A stretch of DNA of 37,227 nucleotides, taken from the NCBI GenBank assembly GCA_937870585.1, contig CALMZE010000051.1, positions 1 through 37,227 of the forward strand, in the 5' to 3' direction. Below are positions 18,555-26,324 of this stretch, piece after piece. Both the position numbers and the translations under genes were made by a program. The notes below the pieces were generated by a model. The model was not told the origin of the DNA, made no database searches, and was given only the letters and a program-made list of their open reading frames with translations. The DNA comes from an uncultured Sphingomonadales bacterium (GTDB taxonomy: Bacteria; Pseudomonadota; Alphaproteobacteria; Sphingomonadales; Sphingomonadaceae). Each line of letters begins with the position of its first letter. Position 1 is the stretch's first letter.

Positions 18555-18953
18555 ATGGGCGTTATCAAGAACATCTTCACCTGGTGGGAAGGCGCAACCT
18601 TCGGCACATGGCTCCACACCCGGATGCGCGGCACGCGCATGGGCGAGGACGCGCAGGGCAATGTCTATTATGAAGGCGGCAGCCATCCAGACGGGCGTCC
18701 GCGCCGCTGGGTGATGTATGCCGGGGCCAATGATGCCAGCCGGGTTCCGCCCGAATGGCATGGCTGGCTGCACAATACGCTCCCCGATGTGCCCGAACGG
18801 GCCCTGCCCGCCGCGAAGGCGTGGGAAAAGCCGGGCGCGGTCAACCCGACCGGAACGCCTGCGGCCTATAAGCCCTCTGGTGCGCCTGAAGCAGGCGGCA
18901 AGCGCGCTGCGGCGACCGGCGACTATGAAGCGTGGAGCCCCGACGCGGCATGA
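18555..18953 (+). CDS. NDUFA12-family complex I accessory subunit
   Basis: The 132-residue protein has the NDUFA12 (B17.2) pattern FTWWEGATFGTWLHTRMRGTRMGEDAQGN.YYEG and RRWVMYAGANDASRVPPEWHGWLH (residues 8-73). A Pro/Ala-rich tail follows. In alphaproteobacteria and mitochondria this accessory subunit belongs to NADH:ubiquinone oxidoreductase. The nuo operon is not in the window. The stop overlaps the next ATG. Confidence 0.93.
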   Translation: MGVIKNIFTWWEGATFGTWLHTRMRGTRMGEDAQGNVYYEGGSHPDGRPRRWVMYAGANDASRVPPEWHGWLHNTLPDVPERALPAAKAWEKPGAVNPTGTPAAYKPSGAPEAGGKRAAATGDYEAWSPDAA

Positions 18954-19612
18954 AGCGGCTCGGCCTGCTGGCTTTGGGCGTCACGGCGGCTTCGGTTGCC
19001 GCGTGGCAGGCTGCCCCGGCGCTCCAAAACAGTATTGCAACGGAAAGCCCCAAACCGGCTGCGGCAGAGGCTCCCAAACCCGCACAATCGACGGACAAGG
19101 CTGAACCGCCAAAGCCTGCTGCACAGCCCGTTGGCAAGACGACGCCGATGGCAGAGCGTGTTGCGGTGCTGGGCCTGCTCAACAAGCGCAATGGTTTGTC
19201 CCGCGATCTGACGCTCAAGCCGGGTCAGGCGGTGCGCATCGGCGATGTTGTGGTGCGGCTTCAGGCCTGCGAGACCACAGCGCCTTGGGAAGTCGAGCAA
19301 TTGACAGGTGCGTTCGCTCAAGTGACCGTACAGGGGTCTGACAAGAAGTGGCGGCGTGTCTTTTCCGGGTGGCTCTACAAGGAATCACCCTCGCTCAACG
19401 TGGTTGAGCATCCGATCTATGACGTCTGGACCAAGGAGTGCCAGATGCGCCACATGGATACCGATGGCGGCACGACCATCGCGCGCGGCGAACCTTCCAG
19501 CGGCGGGTCATCCACGCCGCGCAAGCGGTCCAGCGCGCCAAAATCCCCCTCTGCAGCCGATAGTGCGCCTGAACCCGTAGAAGACGTCGCAGACGATAAT
19601 CTGGATTTGTAA
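18950..19612 (+). CDS. DUF2155 domain-containing exported protein
   Basis: The 220-residue protein has a signal-like N-terminus (MKRLGLLALGVTAASVAAWQAAPA), a Pro/Lys/Ala-rich linker (about 28-70) and the DUF2155 domain (about 70-165). The domain ends in the typical KWRRVFSGWLYKESPSLN and HPIYDVWTKEC. The remaining tail is Ser/Pro/Asp-rich and looks disordered. Function is unknown; a periplasmic location is inferred. The start overlaps the NDUFA12 stop by four bases. The last 196 bases overlap the convergent aat gene on the other strand. Confidence 0.87.
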   Translation: MKRLGLLALGVTAASVAAWQAAPALQNSIATESPKPAAAEAPKPAQSTDKAEPPKPAAQPVGKTTPMAERVAVLGLLNKRNGLSRDLTLKPGQAVRIGDVVVRLQACETTAPWEVEQLTGAFAQVTVQGSDKKWRRVFSGWLYKESPSLNVVEHPIYDVWTKECQMRHMDTDGGTTIARGEPSSGGSSTPRKRSSAPKSPSAADSAPEPVEDVADDNLDL

Positions 19613-20184
19613 GCGGACTGGCTGATCTCGATCGCGCCAAGCGATTGCAGGTGCGGCGTTTGAAACTGGCAATCGAGCAATTCAAATCCACCAAGGCGCA
19701 AGCGCACCACGAGATGCGCCAGTGCCACTTTGGAGGCGTCTGTGCGTGTGCTGAACATGCTTTCGCCAAAAAAGGCCCGCCCCAACCGGATTCCGTAAAG
19801 CCCGCCCACCAGTTCGCCCTGATCCCAGGTTTCGATGCTGTGCGCATATCCCGCCAGATGCAGGCGGTTGACCGCGTCTTCGATGATCGGATTGATCCAT
19901 GTGTCTTCCCGCCCCGGCGCGGGCGTGCCGCACAGCCGCACAACATCGGCAAAAGCACGATCTGCTGTGGTTTCGAATCGACCGGATTTGAGCGTGCGAA
20001 TCAATCTGCGCGAGGCGTGAAAGCCATCCAGCGGCAGAATCGCACGGCGGCGCGGCTCCACCCAATAGATATCGGGCGCATCGCGCGCGTCTGCCATCGG
20101 GAAAATCCCGGTGGCATAAGCGTTCATGAGAATGGAAAGATCAAGCCGCGCGGGCGCTTCACCATCGCGCGGCGGTAAGGACAT
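19417..20184 (-). CDS. aat: Leucyl/phenylalanyl-tRNA--protein transferase
   Basis: The 255-residue protein has the Aat fold: LMNAYATGIFPMA, YWVEPRRRAILPLDGFHASRRLIRTLKSGRF, WINPIIEDAVNRLHLAGYAHSIETW, GELVGGLYGIRLGRAFFGESMFS and ELLDCQFQTPHLQSLGA. It adds Leu or Phe to proteins starting with Lys or Arg for N-end-rule degradation by ClpAP. The final 60-odd residues, ending WRIWHSLVQTS, are encoded opposite the DUF2155 gene. From memory, sphingomonad Aat proteins carry a similar C-terminal extension, so I keep the stop at 19417. The gene starts 9 bases after the rpmG stop. Confidence 0.92.
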   Translation of the reverse strand: MSLPPRDGEAPARLDLSILMNAYATGIFPMADARDAPDIYWVEPRRRAILPLDGFHASRRLIRTLKSGRFETTADRAFADVVRLCGTPAPGREDTWINPIIEDAVNRLHLAGYAHSIETWDQGELVGGLYGIRLGRAFFGESMFSTRTDASKVALAHLVVRLRLGGFELLDCQFQTPHLQSLGAIEISQSAYKSRLSSATSSTGSGALSAAEGDFGALDRLRGVDDPPLEGSPRAMVVPPSVSMWRIWHSLVQTS

Positions 20185-20193
20185 CGTCCCCGA

Positions 20194-20361
20194 TTACTTG
20201 ATCTTCGCTTCCTTGAAGTCGACATGCTTGCGCACGACCGGATCATACTTCTTGAAAGACAGCTTTTCCGTCTGCGTGCGGGGATTCTTCTTCGTCACAT
20301 AGAAGAAGCCGGTGTCGGCAGTGCTGACGAGCTTGATCTTGACGGTAGCCGGTTTGGCCAT
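20194..20361 (-). CDS. rpmG: 50S ribosomal protein L33
   Basis: The 55-residue protein [20 protein letters not shown] matches L33 over its whole length, including [21 protein letters not shown] and [10 protein letters not shown]. It lacks the paired Cys motifs, so it is the zinc-independent form. It lies immediately upstream of aat in the same direction. Confidence 0.96.
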   Translation of the reverse strand: MAKPATVKIKLVSTADTGFFYVTKKNPRTQTEKLSFKKYDPVVRKHVDFKEAKIK

Positions 20362-20468
20362 GGTCCTGAACCCTTTTGATTCGTTCGATTGATAAGACAC
20401 GCAAAGGCGTGGAAGGGCGCGCCAATGCGGGACGGAGCGGCATTTGTCAAGGCAGGAGCACCGAACAT

Positions 20469-20593
20469 CCTCCCTATCGCCTCGCGATGGGGAGGTGGCA
20501 TCGCGCAGCGATGACGGAGGGGCCATGCCGCCTCCTTTGCCCCTCCACCGCTCTTCGAGCGGTCCCCCTCCCCATCGCAAGACGATGGGGAGG
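20469..20593. repeat. Compound palindromic intergenic repeat
   Basis: This 125-bp element lies in the 247-bp gap between rpmG and the peptidase gene. It contains three hairpins: CCTCCCTATCG/CGATGGGGAGG (20469-20495), CCGCTC-TTC-GAGCGG (20548-20562) and CCTCCCCATCG/CGATGGGGAGG with a CAAGA loop (20567-20593). The outer hairpins are copies of one another, so the element as a whole is also roughly self-complementary, like REP/BIME elements. Its 3' hairpin ends 15 bases before the peptidase stop and may also protect or end that transcript. Confidence 0.75.
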
Positions 20594-20608
20594 ATTCAAC
20601 CAGCCAAT

Positions 20609-22774
20609 CTACTTCAACTCCAGCCCCGTGAAATGCGCGATGAATGCATAGGCATCTGCGAATTCGGCGATCAACTTGTCCGTAGGCTTGCCGCTGCCAT
20701 GGCCGGAGCGGGTGTCGATACGGATCAGTTTGGGCTTTCCGCCGGGCTGAGCGGCTTGCAACGCAGCGGCATATTTGAAGCTGTGCCCGGGCACCACGCG
20801 GTCATCGGTATCCGCCGTCATCACCATGATCGCCGGATAGTCGGAGCCTGCGCGGATGTTGTGATAGGGCGAATAGGCGCGCAGCACCTTGAAATCGGCT
20901 TTCTTGGCGGGATCACCATAATCATCCACCCAATAGCGCCCGGCCGTGAACTGGTTGAAGCGCAGCATGTCCATCACGCCCACCACAGGCAGCGCAGCGG
21001 CAAACAGGTCTGGCCGCTGGTTGACAACCGCGCCGATCAGCAGCCCGCCATTGGAGCGGCCTTCAATGGCGAGCTTGCCCTTTTCCGTAATGCCTTCGGC
21101 AATCAGATATTCGCCCGCCGCGATGAAATCATCGAACACATTCTGCTTGCGGGCGAGGCGACCGGCATCGTGCCAGTCCTTCCCATATTCGCCGCCGCCG
21201 CGCAGATTGGCGATGGCGAGCACCCCGCCCTGCTCCACCCAGGCCAGTCGCTGCGCGTTGAAGCCCGGCGTCTGCGGGCTGTTGAACCCGCCATAGCCAT
21301 AGAGGAGCGCAGGCGCCGCACCCTTGCGATCCTTGCGGCTGATTAGGAACAAGGGCACGCGGGTGCCATCCTTGGACGTGTAGAATTTCTGGTCGGTCAC
21401 AAAATCTTCGGGATTGAAGGCCGTTTTGGGCTGGAAGAAAATATCCGCCTCGCCCGTATCCGTGTTGAAGCGGTAGACGGTGGGCGCGACGGCAAAGCTG
21501 GAGAAGCTGTAAAACGTCTCCGCATCGCCCGCTGCCCCGCCAAAGCCCGCCGCAGACCCGATACCGGGCAGGCGAATGGGGCCAACCAGCTTGCCATCCA
21601 GCGTGCGCAGTTCAGCCTCAGACTTGGCATCACCCAGATAGGCGACGATCAACCTCTGCCCCACCATCGATGCACCCACCATCGTATCGGCGGACTGCGC
21701 GACGATCTCTTGCGGCACAGGGCGGACGGCTTCCACATCTATCGTCACCAGCCGCCCGCGCGGGGCATCCAGATCGGTGCGGAAGGTGAAGAGCGAGCCA
21801 ACGCTGCCCGCCAGTTGCCAATCATTGGCAAGTCCAGTCACCAGTGGTTTCGGCGCCCCAACCGCATGACCTTCCAGCCGCGCGACATGGAGTTCATAGC
21901 GCGCATCAGTGCCTTCGCTGGTGGTGATCAGCAGATAGCGGCCATCATCGGTGACTTCCGCGCTATGCCCGCGCTTGGGGAATTTGGGCGTGGCAAAGAC
22001 TTTCGCGTCCGCCTCCTGCGCGGTGCCGATGGCATGATACCAGACGCTCTGATTGAGGTTCGTCGCCTGATATTTGGCGCCCTCCTCTGGTGCTGCGAAA
22101 CGCGAATAGAAGAAGCCGCTGCCATCCTTCTTCCAGCTGAGATCAGAGAATTTGACCCATTTGATCTCGTCGGTCAGGGCCTGCCCGGTCGCCGCATCGA
22201 TCACGCGCAGCGTGCGCCAATCTGTCCCGCCATCCTGCACGGCATAGAGCAGAAAGCGGCCATCGGGCGAAGGCACCCATTCGGCGAGCGCGGTTGCGCC
22301 GTCCTTTGCCCAGCCATTGGGGTCCAGCAGCACCCGTTCCGCACCCTTCAACCCATCGCGCACCATCAGCACGGATTGGTTCTGCAAGCCATTGTTGCGC
22401 GTGAAGAAATAGCGGTTGCCGCCTTTGCGCGGCACACCCATCCGCTCAAAATTCATGATCGCCTTGATCCGCGCGGCGAAGGTCTCGCGCGCGGGGAGCG
22501 TCTGCAAGAACGCCTGCGTCACGCCATTTTGCGCATCGACCCACGCCTTGACTTCGGGGCTCTGCCGCACATCCTGTTCCAGCCAGCGATAGGGATCGCC
22601 CACCACCTCCCCGAAACGCTTTGAAACGCGATGTTCAGCGCGCGTGACGGGATAGGAAGAGGGCATCGCCTCCCCCGCCCCGCCGGTTGCCACAGGTGTT
22701 TCAGCGCGCGCTTCGGCGGGCATCAGCACGGCAAGGGACGCCGCAAGCGACAAAAGGGGCAGGCGCGCACGCAT
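20609..22774 (-). CDS. Prolyl oligopeptidase family serine peptidase (S9A), exported
   Basis: The 721-residue protein starts at ATG 22774 with GGAGGAA upstream. A signal peptide is visible (MRARLPLLSLAASLAVLMPAEARA). A seven-bladed propeller region follows, beginning DPYRWLEQ. The C-terminal alpha/beta hydrolase carries the catalytic Ser in GRSNGGLL, Asp in TADTDDRVVPGHSFKY and His in RSGHGSGKP. It cleaves short peptides after proline. Periplasmic location is inferred from the signal. It diverges from the chorismate mutase gene. Confidence 0.94.
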   Translation of the reverse strand: MRARLPLLSLAASLAVLMPAEARAETPVATGGAGEAMPSSYPVTRAEHRVSKRFGEVVGDPYRWLEQDVRQSPEVKAWVDAQNGVTQAFLQTLPARETFAARIKAIMNFERMGVPRKGGNRYFFTRNNGLQNQSVLMVRDGLKGAERVLLDPNGWAKDGATALAEWVPSPDGRFLLYAVQDGGTDWRTLRVIDAATGQALTDEIKWVKFSDLSWKKDGSGFFYSRFAAPEEGAKYQATNLNQSVWYHAIGTAQEADAKVFATPKFPKRGHSAEVTDDGRYLLITTSEGTDARYELHVARLEGHAVGAPKPLVTGLANDWQLAGSVGSLFTFRTDLDAPRGRLVTIDVEAVRPVPQEIVAQSADTMVGASMVGQRLIVAYLGDAKSEAELRTLDGKLVGPIRLPGIGSAAGFGGAAGDAETFYSFSSFAVAPTVYRFNTDTGEADIFFQPKTAFNPEDFVTDQKFYTSKDGTRVPLFLISRKDRKGAAPALLYGYGGFNSPQTPGFNAQRLAWVEQGGVLAIANLRGGGEYGKDWHDAGRLARKQNVFDDFIAAGEYLIAEGITEKGKLAIEGRSNGGLLIGAVVNQRPDLFAAALPVVGVMDMLRFNQFTAGRYWVDDYGDPAKKADFKVLRAYSPYHNIRAGSDYPAIMVMTADTDDRVVPGHSFKYAAALQAAQPGGKPKLIRIDTRSGHGSGKPTDKLIAEFADAYAFIAHFTGLELK

Positions 22775-22875
22775 CAACTCGGTTTCCTCCAACTGGTCTT
22801 TTGGCAAGGCTAGAGGGGGATGCGGGGCAACTCAAGCTCTTGCATTATGCCCCGCTTTGCGGCCAAGGAGCAGGC

Positions 22876-23160
22876 ATGACCGATCCCACGCTTGCCCGCC
22901 TGCGCTCCAGCATCGACAATATCGATGCCGCGCTGATCCACATGCTCGCCGAACGCTTCAAGGTGACGCAGGAAGTGGGCCGCTACAAGGCCGAAGCCAA
23001 GCTGCCACCCGCTGATCCCGGCCGCGAGGAACGCCAGGTCGCCCGGCTGCGGCAACTGGCCGCCGATGCGGGGCTGGACCCCGAATTTTCGGAAAAATTC
23101 CTGCGCTTCATCATCGATGAAGTGATCCGCCATCATGAGAGACTGGCGGCGAAGGGGTAA
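22876..23160 (+). CDS. Chorismate mutase (AroQ type)
   Basis: The 94-residue, all-helical protein has the pattern LARLRSSIDNIDAALIHMLAERFKVTQEVGRYKAEAKLPPADPGREERQ. The active-site Arg and Lys positions of AroQ mutases are visible (RSSID, R of AERF, GRYKAE). It converts chorismate to prephenate for Phe and Tyr synthesis. AAGGAG precedes the ATG by five bases. It is monofunctional, with no fused dehydratase or dehydrogenase. Confidence 0.92.
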   Translation: MTDPTLARLRSSIDNIDAALIHMLAERFKVTQEVGRYKAEAKLPPADPGREERQVARLRQLAADAGLDPEFSEKFLRFIIDEVIRHHERLAAKG

Positions 23161-23196
23161 GGGCGGACTGAGTCAGATTATTCCTGAACCTCAACA

Positions 23197-23278
23197 CCGC
23201 TCGACCTGAGCTTGTCGAAGGACTGTTTTTCCTCTGCCCCAAAGCAAGGACATCCTTCGACAAGCTCAGGACGAGCGG
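23197..23278. repeat. Long inverted repeat with 26-bp arms
   Basis: The arms at 23197-23222 and 23253-23278 are complementary except at one position and enclose a 30-base loop. The core CTGAGCTTGTCGAAGGA is a repeat I associate with sphingomonad intergenic regions. It lies between the convergent chorismate mutase and rpoH genes. Confidence 0.75.
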
Positions 23279-23300
23279 GTTTAGGCTCTGATGGCTCTAT

Positions 23301-23394
23301 CCTGTGCTCCGGCGGAGGCCGGAGCCCTGCGGCATTGCAGAACCATGCTTGCCAGACTCTCGCAAGGCTCCGGCACAAAGGCCGGAGCACAAGG
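23301..23394. repeat. Double-hairpin intergenic repeat
   Basis: Two copies of the hairpin GCTCCGGC/GCCGGAGC (23306-23325 and 23367-23388) are arranged so the whole 94 bp is also roughly self-complementary. It is a second, different palindromic repeat family beside the one at 23197-23278. Together they fill most of the 251-bp gap before rpoH, which holds no gene. Confidence 0.72.
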
Positions 23395-23411
23395 CTAACC
23401 TAATCTAGCCG

Positions 23412-24332
23412 TTACGCCGCCAGCAACGCCTGCTGATCCCCGGCAATTTTCATCATCGCCTTTTGCAGCTTTTCAAACGCGCGGACCTCAATCTGACGGA
23501 CGCGTTCGCGGCTCACGCCGAATTCCACGCTCAGATCTTCCAGCGTGCGGGGCTCTTCGATCAGGCGGCGTTCGGTAAGGATTTGCTTTTCCCGGTCGGT
23601 GAGGCCTTCCATCGCTTCCACGAGCATGGCGCGGCGAACAATGCGCTCTTCGGCTTCGCCCAGCACTTCGTCCTGCAAGGGGCCGTCATCCATCAGCGTG
23701 TCCTGCCACTGATTGTCGCCATCCTCGCCGATCATGATGTTGAGCGACGTATCCCCGCCATTCGCCATGCGGCGGTTCATGGAGATCACGTCTTCCTCAG
23801 ACACGCCCAGATCCTTGGCGATCTTCTTCACGTCTTCAGGACGCAGATCGCCATCCTCATAGGCTTCGAGGTTGCTCTTCATCTTGCGCAGGTTGAAAAA
23901 CAGCTTCTTCTGCGCCGCCGTGGTGCCGAGCTTCACAAGGCTCCAGCTGCGAAGGATGAATTCCTGAATGCTCGCCTTGATCCACCACATCGCATAGGTG
24001 GCGAGGCGGAAGCCGCGATCCGGCTCAAACTTCTTCACACCCTGCATCAGGCCGATATTGCCCTCTGCAATCAGCTCGCTCACCGGCAGGCCATAGCCGC
24101 GATAGCCCATCGCAATGCGCGCCACGAGCCGCAGATGCGACGTGACAAGCTTGTGCGCTGCCTCCGTGTCGCCATGCTCTTCAAAGCGCTTGGCGAGCAT
24201 ATATTCCTCTTCCGGCTTCAGAAGCGGAAATTTGCGGATTTCAGACAGATAACGGTTCAGACCGTCCTCGCTCGACAGAGCGGGAATTGAAGACGGGGCC
24301 TTGCGTTTAACGACCAGCGACTTGCCGGGCAT
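23412..24332 (-). CDS. rpoH: RNA polymerase heat-shock sigma factor (sigma-32)
   Basis: The 306-residue sigma-70 family protein contains the RpoH box (QKKLFFNLRK). Region 2 includes GYRGYGLPVSELIAEGNIGLMQGVKKF and RLATYAMWWIKASIQEFILRSWSLVK. Region 4 ends LEDLSVEFGVSRERVRQIEVRAFEKLQ. ATG 24332 is preferred because AGGAGGA lies about 9 bases upstream; GTG 24353 would swallow that site. It directs heat-shock gene transcription. The upstream gene in the same direction is the pseudouridine synthase, 58 bases away. Confidence 0.96.
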   Translation of the reverse strand: MPGKSLVVKRKAPSSIPALSSEDGLNRYLSEIRKFPLLKPEEEYMLAKRFEEHGDTEAAHKLVTSHLRLVARIAMGYRGYGLPVSELIAEGNIGLMQGVKKFEPDRGFRLATYAMWWIKASIQEFILRSWSLVKLGTTAAQKKLFFNLRKMKSNLEAYEDGDLRPEDVKKIAKDLGVSEEDVISMNRRMANGGDTSLNIMIGEDGDNQWQDTLMDDGPLQDEVLGEAEERIVRRAMLVEAMEGLTDREKQILTERRLIEEPRTLEDLSVEFGVSRERVRQIEVRAFEKLQKAMMKIAGDQQALLAA

Positions 24333-24390
24333 GGTATTCTTCCTCCTGAACACAGCGCCAGTTTGAAGAGACGCTGCTGTTCGCAGACGG

Positions 24391-25341
24391 TTATGCGCGC
24401 AGTGCGCTTAACAGTTGCTGTATATCAGATGGGATGGGGCTTTGGAATGTCAAGGTTTCGCCCGATACCGGATGCCGCAATCCCAGCACCGCCGCATGGA
24501 GCGCCTGACGGCGAAAATCGAGCCGCTGGCAGATTTCGCGGTGAACATGGCGGCTGCGCCCATAGACGGGATCGCCAATCAATGGATGCCCGATGGATGC
24601 CATATGCACACGCACCTGATGCGTGCGGCCCGTTTCCAGGCGACATTCAATCAGCGCAGCGTCTCGCTTGAGCGACTCGGTGAGTGTCCAATGGGTGACA
24701 GCGCGCTTGCCGCGATCAGCCTCCACAATCGCCACCTTCTTGCGATCAGCCGACGAGCGGGCGAGTGCGGCATCCACGGTGCCAGAGCCGGTCTTGGGCC
24801 GCCCGGCTGCGACTGCCACATAGCGCCGGTCTATGCTGTGCGCGGCAAATTGCTTGGAAAGCGCCTCATGCGCCGGGTCCGTCTTGGCGACCACCAGCAG
24901 CCCGGACGTATCCTTGTCGATCCGGTGGACAATGCCCGGCCGCGCGACGCCGCCAATGCCGGAGAGCCGCCCAGCACAGTGGTGCAACAGCGCGTTGACC
25001 AGCGTCCCATCCAGATTGCCCGCCGCCGGGTGGACAACCATGCCCGCAGGCTTATCCACCACCAGCAAATGCTCATCCTCAAACGCGATGGAGAGCGGAA
25101 TATCCTGCGCTACATTGTGCGCGGGTGTCGGCGCGGGGATGGCGATATACCCCGCCATGCCCGTCTTGGCCTTGGCAGATGGGTCCCGCATCGGCGCACC
25201 ATCGAGCTCAACCTGCCCGGTCGAGATCAGCGCCTTCACCCGCTCGCGCGACAGGGTTGGCACCAGCGCCGCCAGGGCCCGGTCCAGCCGCCATCCGGCC
25301 ATATCCTCCGGGATCAAGACGGAAAGGCGATCCTCGCTCAC
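24391..25341 (-). CDS. rluD: RluA/RluD-family 23S rRNA pseudouridine synthase
   Basis: The 316-residue protein has an S4 RNA-binding domain (about 15-65: GWRLDRALAALVPTLSRERVKALISTGQVELDG). The catalytic domain has the nucleophile Asp in HRIDKDTSGLLVVAKT and the motif LETGRTHQVRVHM. Position next to rpoH and the presence of S4 favour RluD, but RluA-family subtypes cannot be separated with certainty. The GTG start overlaps the upstream flavin reductase stop (GTGA), so the two genes are co-translated. Confidence 0.9.
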   Translation of the reverse strand: MSEDRLSVLIPEDMAGWRLDRALAALVPTLSRERVKALISTGQVELDGAPMRDPSAKAKTGMAGYIAIPAPTPAHNVAQDIPLSIAFEDEHLLVVDKPAGMVVHPAAGNLDGTLVNALLHHCAGRLSGIGGVARPGIVHRIDKDTSGLLVVAKTDPAHEALSKQFAAHSIDRRYVAVAAGRPKTGSGTVDAALARSSADRKKVAIVEADRGKRAVTHWTLTESLKRDAALIECRLETGRTHQVRVHMASIGHPLIGDPVYGRSRHVHREICQRLDFRRQALHAAVLGLRHPVSGETLTFQSPIPSDIQQLLSALRA

Positions 25342-25841
25342 CCGCCGTAGAACACCTTCTCGCCCAGATCCTTCATTTCCAGAACGGCTTCATCCGGGCG
25401 GCCTTCCGGCTGTTTGTGGAGATGAACGGCGGTAACTTCGGCCACGATGGTGTGATGATCGCCCTGCTCCACAACCTGCACCACCCGGCATTCGACGGCA
25501 GCCGCGGCGGATTTGATGATCGGCGCGCCATTGGCGGCCCAGCTGATCGCTTCGCCAGACAGCTTGCCATCTTCCAACTGCGCGGGCTTGAAGACGGCGA
25601 AGGCCGCTGCCTGCTGCCCCTTGCCCAGAATGTTGAGCACGAAATGGCCGGTTTCGGTCGCTGCACCATAAACGCCCGAATCGGGGCGGACACCCAATGC
25701 AAGCAGCGGCGGCGCAAAGCTGGTTTGTGTCACCCAGTTGATCGTAGCAGCAGCCGGAGCCGCGCCTTTGCCGACAGCCGTCATCACATACAGCCCGTAT
25801 GGGATCATGCGCAGTGCGGTTTTCTTGTCCTGTTCGTCCAT
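25338..25841 (-). CDS. Flavin reductase-like (FMN-binding split barrel) protein
   Basis: The 167-residue protein has the flavin reductase pattern RMIPYGLYVMTAVGKGAAPAAATINWVTQTSFAPPLLALGVR, then FVLNILGKGQ and a central AAVECRVVQVVEQGDHHTIVAEV. Related proteins reduce FMN or FAD for partner monooxygenases or act alone. No partner is adjacent. AAGGAG lies seven bases before the ATG. Confidence 0.88.
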   Translation of the reverse strand: MDEQDKKTALRMIPYGLYVMTAVGKGAAPAAATINWVTQTSFAPPLLALGVRPDSGVYGAATETGHFVLNILGKGQQAAAFAVFKPAQLEDGKLSGEAISWAANGAPIIKSAAAAVECRVVQVVEQGDHHTIVAEVTAVHLHKQPEGRPDEAVLEMKDLGEKVFYGG

Positions 25842-25937
25842 GGGGAAGCTCCTTGATGAGATTGAGTGTCCCTATGCACGCCCCCGCGCAAAAGGCCAGC
25901 GCTTGCATCAAGGCGCACAAGGCGCCAGCGTCACACT

Positions 25938-26324
25938 ATGGCGCTGATTCTGCCCGCTCCCCTGCACGACGCGATGCGACATGCCGCCCTCGCGTCTCCG
26001 GATCAGGAAGTCTGCGGCCTGTTGCTGGGTAAGGGCCTGCGCGTGTCGACCATCCTCCCGGCGTCGAACATTGCCGCCGACCCGGCCACCCGTTTCGAGA
26101 TTGACCCCAACGTGCTCATCACAGCGTACAAGGCCGCGCGCGCCGGAGGCCCCGCGATCATCGGATGCTACCATTCGCACCCCAATGGCAGGGCAAGCCC
26201 CTCCCCCCGCGACGCCGAAGCCGCTGAGCCGGGGAGTGTGTGGGTGATCATCGCAGGAGACACGCTGACTGCGTGGCAGTTCCGCGCGGAGGGTTTTGTC
26301 CCTCTCCCTATTCTTCCGTCTTGA
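25938..26324 (+). CDS. JAMM/MPN+ metalloprotease domain protein
   Basis: The 128-residue protein is a minimal JAMM domain. The catalytic Glu is in QEVCGLLLG, and the zinc motif HSHPNGRASPSPRD matches H-x-H-x(10)-D. Family knowledge: bacterial JAMM proteins cleave isopeptide or ubiquitin-like C-termini, often sulfur-carrier proteins. No ThiS/MoaD-like, E1-like or cysteine-synthase gene is adjacent. ATG 25938 is chosen because the domain starts there. The last 17 bases overlap the convergent lptG gene. Confidence 0.9.
   Translation: MALILPAPLHDAMRHAALASPDQEVCGLLLGKGLRVSTILPASNIAADPATRFEIDPNVLITAYKAARAGGPAIIGCYHSHPNGRASPSPRDAEAAEPGSVWVIIAGDTLTAWQFRAEGFVPLPILPS

Noticed and set aside
20469-20593. 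Possible CRISPR array
   Set aside because: Only two full hairpin copies, no regular spacers and no cas genes; it is a palindromic intergenic repeat.
21710-22624. 304-codon plus-strand frame opposite the prolyl oligopeptidase
   Set aside because: It is an antisense shadow; the catalytic triad and signal peptide are on the other strand.
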